DNA from: Oscillospiraceae bacterium
GTDB lineage: Bacteria; Bacillota; Clostridia; Oscillospirales; Oscillospiraceae
Length of the DNA: 64,000 nt
Direction: 5' to 3'
Assembly (NCBI GenBank): GCA_017397835.1
Contig: JAFQHV010000011.1
Location: 186,001 to 250,000 of the forward strand
Part shown: in pieces, positions 51,623 through 59,741 of the stretch
How the letters are laid out: each line of letters opens with the position of its first letter
Numbering within the stretch: the first letter of the stretch is position 1
Notes under the pieces: generated by a model
Database searches by the model: none
Told to the model about the DNA's origin: nothing
The model's input: only the letters and a program-made list of their open reading frames with translations
Translations under genes and position numbers: made by a program

Positions 51623-52900
51623 ATGAACGACATCATCCGAAATCTTCTCAAGGACGTGGAGATCCCCAAATTCGTCAAGGTAAAGCAGACCTTCGATTCC
51701 ACCCACATCCCCGCCGAACGCATCCGGGAAACGGTATTTGATATTCTGTCCCGCCCGGACCTTGCCGCCCGCATCCGTCCCGGTATGCGTATCTGCCTGA
51801 CCTGCGGTAGCCGCGGTATCGACAACATCGTGGAGATCGTCGCCTCCGTGGCCGAATTCTGCAAGCAGCGGGGCGCCCTGCCCTTCGCCATCCCCGCCAT
51901 GGGCAGCCACGGCGGCGCCACCGCCGAGGGCCAGCTGGAGGTTTTGCACTCCTTCGGCATCACCGAGCAGAGCATCGGCTGTCCCATCATCTCCTCCATG
52001 GAAACCAAGCTCATCGGCCAGACCGAGGAGGGCCACCCCGTCCAGATCGACCGCAACGCGGCGGAGGCGGACGGCATTATCGTCATCAACCGCATCAAGC
52101 CCCACACCTCGTTCCGCGGCACTTACGAAAGCGGTCTGATGAAGATGATGGCCATCGGTTTAGGCAAGCAGAAGGGTGCCGAGGTGTGCCACGCCGCCGG
52201 CTTCCCCAAAATGCACCACATGGTCCCCTTGTTCGGCAAGGCCATTTTGAAGTACGCCCCCGTCCTGTGCGGTGTGGGCATCATCGAAAACGCCTTTGAT
52301 CACACCGCCCATCTGGAGGCGCTGCTGGCCGAGGAGTTCGAGGAAAAGGAACCCGCCCTGCTGAAAAAAGCCTTCTCTCTGATGCCCGGCATCGGATTCG
52401 AGTCCTGCGACGTGCTGGTGGTGGACGAAATCGGCAAGAACATCAGCGGCTGCGGCATGGATCCCAACATCTCCGGTGTCTTTGCCACCCCCGGCATGAC
52501 CGGCGGCATTCAGGCTCAGCGCCGCTGCATCCTCGGCCTGACCGAGGAGACCCACGGCAACGGCTACGGCATGGGCGCTGCCGACGCCATCAGTGAGCGG
52601 TTCTACCGTGAGCTGGATCTGGACAAAGTATACCCCAACACCATCACCTCCACCTCTCTCGGTTTTTCCAAGGTACCGGTGATCATGGACAGCGACCTGA
52701 ACACCATCCGCCTGTGCATTCGCACCTGCAACGAAAAGCACCCCGAGGGCGTGCGCATCGTCCGCATCCGCAATACCCTGTCTCTGAGCGAGTTCGAGAT
52801 TTCCAAGGCCATGATTCCCGAAGCGCAAGCGAAGGACACCTTCGAGATCCTCACCGAGCCCTACGAGCTGCCCTTCAACGAAGAGGGCAACCTCTGGTGA
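51623..52900 (+). CDS. LarA-like (nickel-pincer racemase superfamily) protein
   Basis: A 425-residue cytoplasmic protein. AMGSHGGATAEGQLEVL (near 95) and NRIKPHTSFRGTYESGLMKM (about 155), together with HHMVPLFGKAILKYAP, fit the lactate-racemase N-terminal domain superfamily: a phosphate-binding loop and His/Lys residues that hold the Ni-pincer cofactor in LarA. Members racemise or epimerise 2-hydroxy acids. Whether this one carries the cofactor is open, since no larB/C/E genes are in the window. It lies divergent to an AraC gene, with a 183-bp gap. Confidence 0.75.
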   Translation: MNDIIRNLLKDVEIPKFVKVKQTFDSTHIPAERIRETVFDILSRPDLAARIRPGMRICLTCGSRGIDNIVEIVASVAEFCKQRGALPFAIPAMGSHGGATAEGQLEVLHSFGITEQSIGCPIISSMETKLIGQTEEGHPVQIDRNAAEADGIIVINRIKPHTSFRGTYESGLMKMMAIGLGKQKGAEVCHAAGFPKMHHMVPLFGKAILKYAPVLCGVGIIENAFDHTAHLEALLAEEFEEKEPALLKKAFSLMPGIGFESCDVLVVDEIGKNISGCGMDPNISGVFATPGMTGGIQAQRRCILGLTEETHGNGYGMGAADAISERFYRELDLDKVYPNTITSTSLGFSKVPVIMDSDLNTIRLCIRTCNEKHPEGVRIVRIRNTLSLSEFEISKAMIPEAQAKDTFEILTEPYELPFNEEGNLW

Positions 52901-52917
52901 TCCCCAAAACGAACCAA

Positions 52918-52949
52918 ACCCCCACAGCCAAACGGCTGTGGGGGTTTTT
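52918..52949. terminator. Bidirectional terminator
   Basis: ACCCCCACAGCC pairs with GGCTGTGGGGGT (loop AAAC), with a T-tract after, between the convergent stops at 52900 and 52952. Confidence 0.85.
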
Positions 52950-52951
52950 AT

Positions 52952-53887
52952 TTACCAACCGGCTTTTACCGTTTCAATGGCACGGATACCGGCCACGGAA
53001 AGCTCTTCGGTAACCACAGGGCTGTTCAGCAGGCCCTTTTCCATGCATTCGGCGATATGCTCTACCTCGTAAACCAGTTCATGTTCACAGGGGAACTCCA
53101 GTGTTTGGGTCTCTCCGTCGATGTGGAAAATTGCTTTTCTCGCTTTCCAGTAGCTGGGCAGCTCCACAAAGCCGTTTTCGCCAAAAATGCGGCAGGTGTT
53201 GTCCAGCACCGCCCGGGTACTGTTTTTGGCGGAGAACAGCACCCCCTGCTCCGTCCGGCCGGTCAGAACGTACTGCCACTCCACGCCGTTGTCCATCTTG
53301 CTTGCTGTGCCGCGGATGTCCGTGATCTCACCGAACAGCCAGCTGACAAGCTGCACGGCGTAAATACCGCTGCTTAAAAGGGGGCCGCCGCCGGCCTCCC
53401 TGTCAAACATCCATCCGTTGTAGGTGGCCTTGAAGCTGTGACTGAGGTCCACCATGGTGATCTGACCCAATTCGGCAAGCCGCTGGCGCACCGCCAGCAC
53501 CGCAGGCAGGAACAGCATTTTCTGGGCCTCCATGAAAAACAGTCCCTGCTCCCGGGCCAGCGCATACAGCTCTTTGGTCTGCACCTCAGAGGTGGTGCAG
53601 GGCTTTTCACAAATCACATGCTTGCCCGCCAGCAGCGCAGCCTTTGCCCAGGGGTAGTGCTGGGCATTCACGTTGGAAATATAGACGATATTCACGTCCT
53701 CATCCCGCAGCAGCTCCCCGTGGGAACCGTAGGCCGTTGGAATGTCCCACTGAGCCGCTTTTTCCCGTGCTTTCTCCACTGTTCGGGAGGACAGAGCCAC
53801 AATTTGTCCCTTTCCGCAGGCGCGCACGGCCGCGATAAACCGCGGTGCGATGGACGATGTACTTAAAATACCATAGTGAAGGTCCAT
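52952..53887 (-). CDS. Gfo/Idh/MocA-family oxidoreductase
   Basis: A 311-residue NAD(P)-dependent oxidoreductase with the EKP motif (HVICEKPCTT) and the substrate-domain signature AGGGPLLSSGIYAVQLVSW. The nucleotide-binding turn reads GILSTSSIAPRF, in which the usual second and third glycines are replaced by Ser/Thr; this is common in the subfamily of short Gfo/Idh proteins. AAGGAG sets the start. Monocistronic, divergent to the glutamine synthetase gene. Substrate unknown. Confidence 0.88.
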   Translation of the reverse strand: MDLHYGILSTSSIAPRFIAAVRACGKGQIVALSSRTVEKAREKAAQWDIPTAYGSHGELLRDEDVNIVYISNVNAQHYPWAKAALLAGKHVICEKPCTTSEVQTKELYALAREQGLFFMEAQKMLFLPAVLAVRQRLAELGQITMVDLSHSFKATYNGWMFDREAGGGPLLSSGIYAVQLVSWLFGEITDIRGTASKMDNGVEWQYVLTGRTEQGVLFSAKNSTRAVLDNTCRIFGENGFVELPSYWKARKAIFHIDGETQTLEFPCEHELVYEVEHIAECMEKGLLNSPVVTEELSVAGIRAIETVKAGW

Positions 53888-53969
53888 ATCACATTCTCCT
53901 TACCGATTTGCATAACAAACGTTTTCCGGGCCACCCTATTATAACACGGCAAAACGCCATAATCCATCG

Positions 53970-53999
53970 TTGACAGAAAATATAAATCTCTGTTATAGT
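53970..53999 (+). promoter_or_regulatory. Promoter of the glutamine synthetase gene
   Basis: TTGACA (53970-53975), an 18-bp spacer and TATAGT (53994-53999), 36 bp before the start at 54036. Confidence 0.7.
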
Positions 54000-54035
54000 T
54001 TAGGTACCAATATAAACACAGAAGAGGTGTTATTT

Positions 54036-55460
54036 ATGGCAAAAACAGTGAAAGATATCCTTGCAATGATAAAGAAGCACGACATTAAGATGGTGGACTT
54101 CAAGATGGTGGACATCAACGGTCAGTACCGCCACGTCACCATCCCCGCCGAAAACTTCTCCGAAGACACCATGAAAAGCGGCATCGGCTTCGATGCCTCC
54201 AACTACGGCTACGCCGTGGTGGAAAAGAGCGACATGGTCTTTATCCCCGACCCCGACACCGCCGTCATCGACCCGTTCTGCGACATCCCCACCCTGTCCA
54301 TGACCGGCAACGCCATGATCATCGACACGCCGGAAAACCGCCCCCTGGCCCAGTACCCCCGCAACATCATCAAGGCCGCCGTCCAGTACATGAAGGACAG
54401 CGGCATTGCCGACGAGATGAAAATTCTGCCCGAGTTCGAATTTTATCTGTTCGATGACGTGACCTGGAGCGTGGACGGCCGCTATATCGGCGCCACCGTG
54501 GATGCCAGCCAGTCCTACTGGAACAGCGCCACCGAGGGTCACGGCGTGGTGGTCCCCAAGCAGAAGAACTACCACATTGCCAAGCCCTTCGACACCTCTT
54601 ACGAGTGCCGCAGCGAGATGTGCCTGCTGATGAAAGAGGCCGGCATCGACATCAACTACCACCACCCCGAAGTGGCCGCCTCCGGCCAGTACGAGATCGA
54701 GCCCCAGCTGGGCGAGGTGGTCCACATGGCCGATGCCACCATGATGATCAAGTATATCATCCACAACGTGGCCCTGAAGTACGGCAAGAGCGCCACCTTC
54801 ATGCCCAAACCCATTTACGGCGAGGCCGGCAGCGGTATGCACGTGCACATGATTCTGTTCAAGGATGGCCAGCCCGTCTTCTCCGACGACAACGGCTACT
54901 CCCACCTGAGCGAAACTGCCCACTACTTTATGGGCGGTCTGCTCAAGCACATCGGCTCTCTGTGCGCCATCACCAACCCCAGCACCAACTCCTTCAAGCG
55001 TCTGGTTCCCGGCTTCGAGGCTCCCGTCACCGTGGGTTACGCCACCTCCAACCGCAGCGCAGTCATCCGTATCCCCGCCTATGCCAAGAGTCCCGACAAG
55101 CGCCGCTTCGAGCTGCGCAACCCCGACGCCACCTGCAACCCCTATTTCTGCTACGCCGCCATCCTCATGGCCGGTCTGGACGGCATCAAGAACAAGATCG
55201 ACCCCCACGCCAACGGCTGGGGCCCTTACGACATGAACCTGTACCACCTGCCCGAGGAGGAGAAAGCCAAGCTGCAGGGTCTGCCCACCTCGCTGAACGA
55301 GGCCCTGGACTGCCTGGAAAAGGACTACGCCTACCTGACCGAGGGCGGCGTCTTCCCCGAGGAGTTGCTGCGCAACTTCATCAAGGGCAAGCGTGCCGAG
55401 TGCGCCGAGATGGCCAAGATTCCCCACCCCGCCGAGTTCGACAAGTACTACAACCTGTAA
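54036..55460 (+). CDS. glnA: Type I glutamine synthetase
   Basis: A 474-residue GSI forming glutamine from glutamate, ammonia and ATP. Visible are the metal-binding Glu segment LPEFEFYLFDDV, the GSGMHVHMILF motif (His for metal/ATP), NPSTNSFKRLVPGFEAPV (Asn for glutamate and the latch), RSAVIRIPAY, and the ELRNPDATCNPYF segment with the R/E active-site residues. The Tyr of the NLYHLP segment corresponds to the adenylylation loop of GSI-beta, but the flanking residues differ. AGAGGTG precedes the start; the frame extension upstream lies in the promoter. Confidence 0.95.
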   Translation: MAKTVKDILAMIKKHDIKMVDFKMVDINGQYRHVTIPAENFSEDTMKSGIGFDASNYGYAVVEKSDMVFIPDPDTAVIDPFCDIPTLSMTGNAMIIDTPENRPLAQYPRNIIKAAVQYMKDSGIADEMKILPEFEFYLFDDVTWSVDGRYIGATVDASQSYWNSATEGHGVVVPKQKNYHIAKPFDTSYECRSEMCLLMKEAGIDINYHHPEVAASGQYEIEPQLGEVVHMADATMMIKYIIHNVALKYGKSATFMPKPIYGEAGSGMHVHMILFKDGQPVFSDDNGYSHLSETAHYFMGGLLKHIGSLCAITNPSTNSFKRLVPGFEAPVTVGYATSNRSAVIRIPAYAKSPDKRRFELRNPDATCNPYFCYAAILMAGLDGIKNKIDPHANGWGPYDMNLYHLPEEEKAKLQGLPTSLNEALDCLEKDYAYLTEGGVFPEELLRNFIKGKRAECAEMAKIPHPAEFDKYYNL

Positions 55461-55469
55461 GCCACCACC

Positions 55470-55506
55470 AAAAGCCTGCGTTCGGTTTCGAACGCAGGCT
55501 TTTTCT
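55470..55506 (+). terminator. Terminator after glnA
   Basis: AAAGCCTGCGTTCG pairs with CGAACGCAGGCTTT, followed by TTTC. Confidence 0.85.
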
Positions 55507-55557
55507 TTGTCCCCCGCTGTGGTATAATAGGCACAAACCGTTCTCAGGAGGTATTCC

Positions 55558-56334
55558 ATGAAAGCATTGATCACCGGCGCAAGCTCCGGCCTTGGTCGGG
55601 ATATGGCCATTTCTCTGTCCAAACGGGGCTATGACATCATCGCCGTGGCAAGACGGCAAGATCGTTTGGAAGCCCTAAAAGCAGAATTGGAAACCAATGT
55701 GGAAATCCTCTGCCTCGATGTTACCCGTGCCGAGGGTGTGGAGAAAATTGCCGCCCGGCTGGACGAGGTGGATGTGTTTATCAACAACGCCGGTTTTGGT
55801 GTGTTCGGCGATCTGTGTTCCTCCGATCTGGATGCGGAACTTGCCATGCTCGACACCAACGTGAAGGCCGTCCACATCCTGACCAAGCTGGCGGCGCAGA
55901 AGTTCAAGGCCCGCAATCACGGCCACATTCTGAACGTGGCCTCCATCGCCGCCTTCTTCCCCGGCCCCCTGTTCTCCGCCTATTACGGCTCCAAGGCCTA
56001 CGTCTTCCGCCTGACCCAGGCCCTTTGGGAGGAGCTGCGGCGGGCAAAATCCGCCGTGAAAGTCAGCGTCCTGTGCCCCGGCCCGGTGAGAACCGAGTTC
56101 GAACAGGTGGCCAAGGTCAGCTTCGGTCGGGGCGACGAGCCGGGCCGCGACCTCATCATCGCCGACAGCCGCAAGGTGGCGGAGTACGCCATCCGTCAAA
56201 TGCTCCGGGGCAAACTCATCATCGTCCCCGGTACGCTGATGAAAATCGCCGTCTTCTTCCGCCGGATTTTGTCGGAGAAGATGCTGTCCCGCGTGCTCTA
56301 CCTGCTGCAGAGCAAAAAGTTTGTCCGGCACTAA
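55558..56334 (+). CDS. SDR-family oxidoreductase
   Basis: A 258-residue SDR of the DltE/YqjQ-like group: LITGASSGLG glycine motif, DVFINNAGFGVFG, NVASIAAFFPGP and YYGSKAYVFRLTQALWEEL with the catalytic YxxxK (here YYGSK). The C-terminal LIIVPGTLMKIAVFFRRILS is hydrophobic and may bind the membrane, as in related proteins. CAGGAGG precedes the start, and an extended -10 (TGG then TATAAT, 55523-55528) lies upstream. Monocistronic. Substrate unknown. Confidence 0.88.
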   Translation: MKALITGASSGLGRDMAISLSKRGYDIIAVARRQDRLEALKAELETNVEILCLDVTRAEGVEKIAARLDEVDVFINNAGFGVFGDLCSSDLDAELAMLDTNVKAVHILTKLAAQKFKARNHGHILNVASIAAFFPGPLFSAYYGSKAYVFRLTQALWEELRRAKSAVKVSVLCPGPVRTEFEQVAKVSFGRGDEPGRDLIIADSRKVAEYAIRQMLRGKLIIVPGTLMKIAVFFRRILSEKMLSRVLYLLQSKKFVRH

Positions 56335-56373
56335 AAAAAGCCTCGCAATCCGACGGATTGCGAGGCTTTTTCA
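56333..56373. terminator. Bidirectional terminator
   Basis: AAAAAAGCCTCGCAATCCG pairs with CGGATTGCGAGGCTTTTT between the convergent stops at 56334 and 56371. Confidence 0.9.
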
Positions 56374-57162
56374 CTTCTTTCCCCCCGCGCTTCGGTAGAC
56401 CCGGGGACTTACCCCCATCTCCACCCGGAACACCCGGTTGAAGTTGCGGATGGAGCCAAACCCCAGCTCCGCCGCGATTTGCGCCATGGACAGGTCGGTT
56501 TCCAACAGCATGGCCGAGGCATCGTACACCCGTAAGGCACCCAAATACTTGGGCAGCGTGGTGTTCAGCGTTTCCGCAAATATGTGGGACACATAGTTCT
56601 CGTGATACCCCACCGCCCGGGCCACCTCTCCGCGGGTCAGGGGGCGGCGATAATTCTCTCCCAAAAACTCCAGCAGTATGCGCACCGCCTCGTCCTTGCC
56701 CTCCTCCGCCCGGCACAGGGACAGCAGGGGCAGGAGCTTGCCGAAAATCACCTGCATATAGGCCTGCATCACCTCGGGCAGAGCGGTTTCCTTGTCCCGG
56801 AACGCCTGCTCCACCAACGTGCGCAGGCCGGTGTGCTCCCACGTTCCCGCTTCCATACGCCCCCGCTCCAACCGCTGTTTGGCAAAGGCGTATCCAAAGG
56901 GGGCAAGGCAGGGTTTGGCCGGCAAAATCAGCAGATAGTACCGGGTGTCCCGGCTTTGCTCGTAGCTGTGCACCTCGTTGGGAAAGGACACGAACACGTC
57001 CCCGGCGGAAAGCTCCACCCGCTCTTTTCCGCGCCAGGCCACGCTGCTGCCCACCAGCAGAAAGACGATCTCCACCGCGTTGTGGATGTGGGCGGGGTAG
57101 TCCAGTGCCCCCTCGTGATAGTCAAAATAAAATCCACTGCGCTGCTGATAAAACAGTTTCAT
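56371..57162 (-). CDS. AraC-family transcriptional regulator
   Basis: A 263-residue regulator. The N-terminal cupin has YPAHIHNAVEIVFLLVGSSV and VFVSFPNEVHSYEQ. The C-terminal double HTH has TRGEVARAVGYHENYVSHIF and SMAQIAAELGFGSIRNFNRV. AAGGTGAAG sets the start at 57162; the frame extension upstream overlaps the divergent promoter. It is divergent to the GH3 operon across a 95-bp gap and is its likely regulator. The gap holds an inverted CTTGTAT/ATACAAG pair. Confidence 0.9.
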   Translation of the reverse strand: MKLFYQQRSGFYFDYHEGALDYPAHIHNAVEIVFLLVGSSVAWRGKERVELSAGDVFVSFPNEVHSYEQSRDTRYYLLILPAKPCLAPFGYAFAKQRLERGRMEAGTWEHTGLRTLVEQAFRDKETALPEVMQAYMQVIFGKLLPLLSLCRAEEGKDEAVRILLEFLGENYRRPLTRGEVARAVGYHENYVSHIFAETLNTTLPKYLGALRVYDASAMLLETDLSMAQIAAELGFGSIRNFNRVFRVEMGVSPRVYRSAGGKK

Positions 57163-57204
57163 GCGCTTCACCTTACATTCTGTCCTGTTTTTGCTGGTTT
57201 CTTT

Positions 57205-57239
57205 CTTGTATGGTAGCACATTGTGTCTTATAATACAAG
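57205..57239 (+). promoter_or_regulatory. Promoter of the GH3 operon within an inverted repeat
   Basis: TTGTAT (57206-57211), a 17-bp spacer and TATAAT (57229-57234). CTTGTAT (57205-57211) and ATACAAG (57233-57239) flank the spacer as an inverted pair, so a bound protein would cover both promoter elements. Confidence 0.55.
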
Positions 57240-57257
57240 ACAAAGGAGTGTTGCATT

Positions 57258-59579
57258 ATGATTCGCTTTTTCCGTTTTCGCTATCAGCCTGTCAGCCCCT
57301 TGGGCAAGGGTGGCCGCCGCATCACCGGCTGTGCCGCCCACCGCAGTCTGAGCAAAACCATCGCCGCCGAAGGCACCGTCCTGCTGAAAAACGACGGCAC
57401 CCTGCCCCTGTCCGCCGGCACGAAGCTCTGCCCCTTCGGCCCCGGCTTTTCCGACTTCCTGTTCGGCGGCGGCGGTTCCGCGTGGATGGAGACCCCGGAT
57501 AAGATTTCTTTCTCCGACGGTCTGCGCCAATACCACGCTGACGGGCAGCTGAACGTCTTTACCCCCCTGCTGGACTTCTACAACGCCCACACCCAAAACC
57601 TGGGCGATATGTGCAACCCCGCCACCTACAGCCTGAAAGAGGTGGTCCGCCTGCCCATCCTGCCCGAGGAGCTGTATCAGCAGGCGAAACAGTTTGGCGG
57701 CACCGCCCTGTTCTGCCTGAGCCGCTTCTCCGGCGAGAGCAACCTCAACGACCGGGACGGTCACGAGGGCGGCTTCCTGCTGACCGCCGACGAGCAGGCC
57801 CTGTTCGACCGCCTGTGCGCGGATTTCGAGCGGGTCGTGGTGGTGCTCAACTGCTGTGGCCCCGTGGCCGCCGGCCAGTTCCGGGACAACCCTAAGGTGG
57901 CCGCCGTCCTCTACCCCATGTACAGCGGCGGCACCGCCGGCGAGGTACTGTGCGAGCTGTTGTTGGGCAAGCGCCACCCCTCCGGCCACCTGCAGGACTC
58001 CTTCGCCGAAACCATCGAGGACTACCCCTGCACCGCCAACTTCGAGCAGTACGCCGACCACGTGGACTACGAGGAGGATATCTTCGTGGGCTACCGCTAT
58101 TTCGAAACCTTTTCCCCGGAAAAGGTGGTCTATCCCTTCGGTTTTGGCCTGAGTTACACCCAATTTGACGTGGTGTACGGCAAAGCCGCCCGTTCCGGCG
58201 ACACCGTCCGCCTTTCCGCCACCGTCACCAACACCGGCAATTTCCCCGGCAAGGAAGTGGTGCAGGCCTACCTCTCCGCCCCCCAGGGCAAACTGGGCAA
58301 GGCCGCCAAGGTACTGACCGCCTTCGCCAAGACCCGGGAACTGCTTCCCGGTCAAAGCTGCCGGGTGAACCTCTCCTTCAACCTGCGGGACTTCGGCTCC
58401 TTCGACGATGCCGGCAAGGTGTGTAAGAGCGCTTTTGTGCTGGAAAAGGGTCAGTATATCGTCCATATGGGCACCAATTCCCGGGATTGCACCCCCGTTT
58501 TGGCCTTCCTGCTGGACGAGGACGTTGTTTGCCGCCAGTGCCACAGCTACATGGCCCCCACCCAGCTCAAGCGCCGACTCACCGCCGACGGCAGCTACGA
58601 GTCCCTGCCCACGGCCGAGCCCCACGACCAACCCGCCCCCACCTACTCCACCACCCAGCCGCCCGAAACCATCACCCTGGAACAGGCGCTGGAGGAGGAT
58701 AAAATCGACGCCCTGCTGGCCTCCATGTCCAACGCCGATTTGGGCGACCTACTCCACGGCCACCCCATCCTGAACGCCTCGGACACCAGCGGCATCGGCG
58801 CCACCAACCTGCACCGCGCCCCCGACCCCAAAATTCCCGTGGTGCCCACCGCCGACGGCGGTGCCGGCTACCGCATCAACTACGGACTGGAAATGACCAC
58901 CACCTTCTTCGCCTGCTCCACCACCCTGGCCCAGACCTGGAACCTGAAGCTGGCCGAGAAGATGGGCACCGCCTGTGCCCTGGAGCTGAAGGAAAACAAC
59001 GCCGGCATCTTCCTGGCCCCCGGCATGAACATCCACCGCGGCCCCCTGTGCGGACGCAACTTCGAGTACTACTCTGAGGATCCCCTGTCCGCAGGTCTGT
59101 TCGCCGCCGCTTACGTCCGGGGCATCCAGTCCCAGCGCATCGCCGCCACCATCAAGCACTTCTGCTGCAACAACAAGGAGGTCAACCGCAAGTGCTCCGA
59201 CTCCCGGGTGTCCGAGCGTGCGCTGCGTGAAATCTACCTGCGCTGCTTCGAGATCGCCATCGAGCACGGCGACCCCTGGGCGCTGATGACCGCCTACAAC
59301 CTGGTCAACGGCCAGCAGAGCAGCACCAACTGGGACGCCATGGAGGGCATCCTGCGCCGGGATTGGGGCTACGAGGGCCTGATCATGACCGATTGGAACG
59401 CTTACTCCGCCATCGAGAACGAGATGGCCGCCGGCAGCAACGTGAAGATGCCCTTCCCCGTCACCGAGGACACCGCCTCGTTTGACTTCGACAAGGCCGT
59501 GGCCGACGGTATCGTCAAGCGCGAAACTCTGCTTTTCCACGCCAAAAAGGTGCTGGAATTCCTCGGCCATTTGGAGTGA
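57258..59579 (+). CDS. GH3 beta-glycosidase with permuted domain order
   Basis: A 773-residue enzyme without signal peptide, acting on imported beta-linked sugars. The GH3 C-terminal domain comes first (EGTVLLKNDGTLPL near 40, VVVVLNCCGPVAAGQF, GYRYFETFSPEKVVYPFGFGL), then a fibronectin III-like domain (NTGNFPGKEVVQAYLSAP) and last the catalytic barrel, with ATIKHFCCNNKEVNR and the nucleophile Asp712 in GLIMTDWNAY. This reversed order is known from Ruminococcus albus and Butyrivibrio beta-glucosidases and is real, since one open frame spans it. AAAGGAG sets the start. First gene of the operon running to 63193. Confidence 0.93.
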   Translation: MIRFFRFRYQPVSPLGKGGRRITGCAAHRSLSKTIAAEGTVLLKNDGTLPLSAGTKLCPFGPGFSDFLFGGGGSAWMETPDKISFSDGLRQYHADGQLNVFTPLLDFYNAHTQNLGDMCNPATYSLKEVVRLPILPEELYQQAKQFGGTALFCLSRFSGESNLNDRDGHEGGFLLTADEQALFDRLCADFERVVVVLNCCGPVAAGQFRDNPKVAAVLYPMYSGGTAGEVLCELLLGKRHPSGHLQDSFAETIEDYPCTANFEQYADHVDYEEDIFVGYRYFETFSPEKVVYPFGFGLSYTQFDVVYGKAARSGDTVRLSATVTNTGNFPGKEVVQAYLSAPQGKLGKAAKVLTAFAKTRELLPGQSCRVNLSFNLRDFGSFDDAGKVCKSAFVLEKGQYIVHMGTNSRDCTPVLAFLLDEDVVCRQCHSYMAPTQLKRRLTADGSYESLPTAEPHDQPAPTYSTTQPPETITLEQALEEDKIDALLASMSNADLGDLLHGHPILNASDTSGIGATNLHRAPDPKIPVVPTADGGAGYRINYGLEMTTTFFACSTTLAQTWNLKLAEKMGTACALELKENNAGIFLAPGMNIHRGPLCGRNFEYYSEDPLSAGLFAAAYVRGIQSQRIAATIKHFCCNNKEVNRKCSDSRVSERALREIYLRCFEIAIEHGDPWALMTAYNLVNGQQSSTNWDAMEGILRRDWGYEGLIMTDWNAYSAIENEMAAGSNVKMPFPVTEDTASFDFDKAVADGIVKRETLLFHAKKVLEFLGHLE

Positions 59580-59599
59580 CCCACCCCGCCGCCTGTATC

Positions 59600-59624
59600 C
59601 CGTCCGGGATCCGGGCGGTTTTTT
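59600..59624 (+). terminator. Possible terminator after the GH3 gene
   Basis: CCGTCCGG pairs imperfectly with CCGGGCGG and is followed by TTTTTT. An interrupted repeat CAAAAATA/ATATTTTG lies at 59638-59664, so the following genes may have a separate promoter. Confidence 0.5.
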
Positions 59625-59741
59625 CTGTGAAATCGATTCAAAAATACGGAATCTCCATATTTTGATATGTAAAGTCCATGGACTGTGCCTATGATAATGC
59701 GATAAAATGAAGTAGATATCCATATAAAGGAGGTCCCCTTC

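Noticed and set aside
59600-59664. Firm transcript break between the GH3 and GH78-like genes
   Set aside because: The hairpin is imperfect and I found no clear -35/-10 pair before 59742, so I list it only as a possible terminator and keep the genes as one functional cluster.
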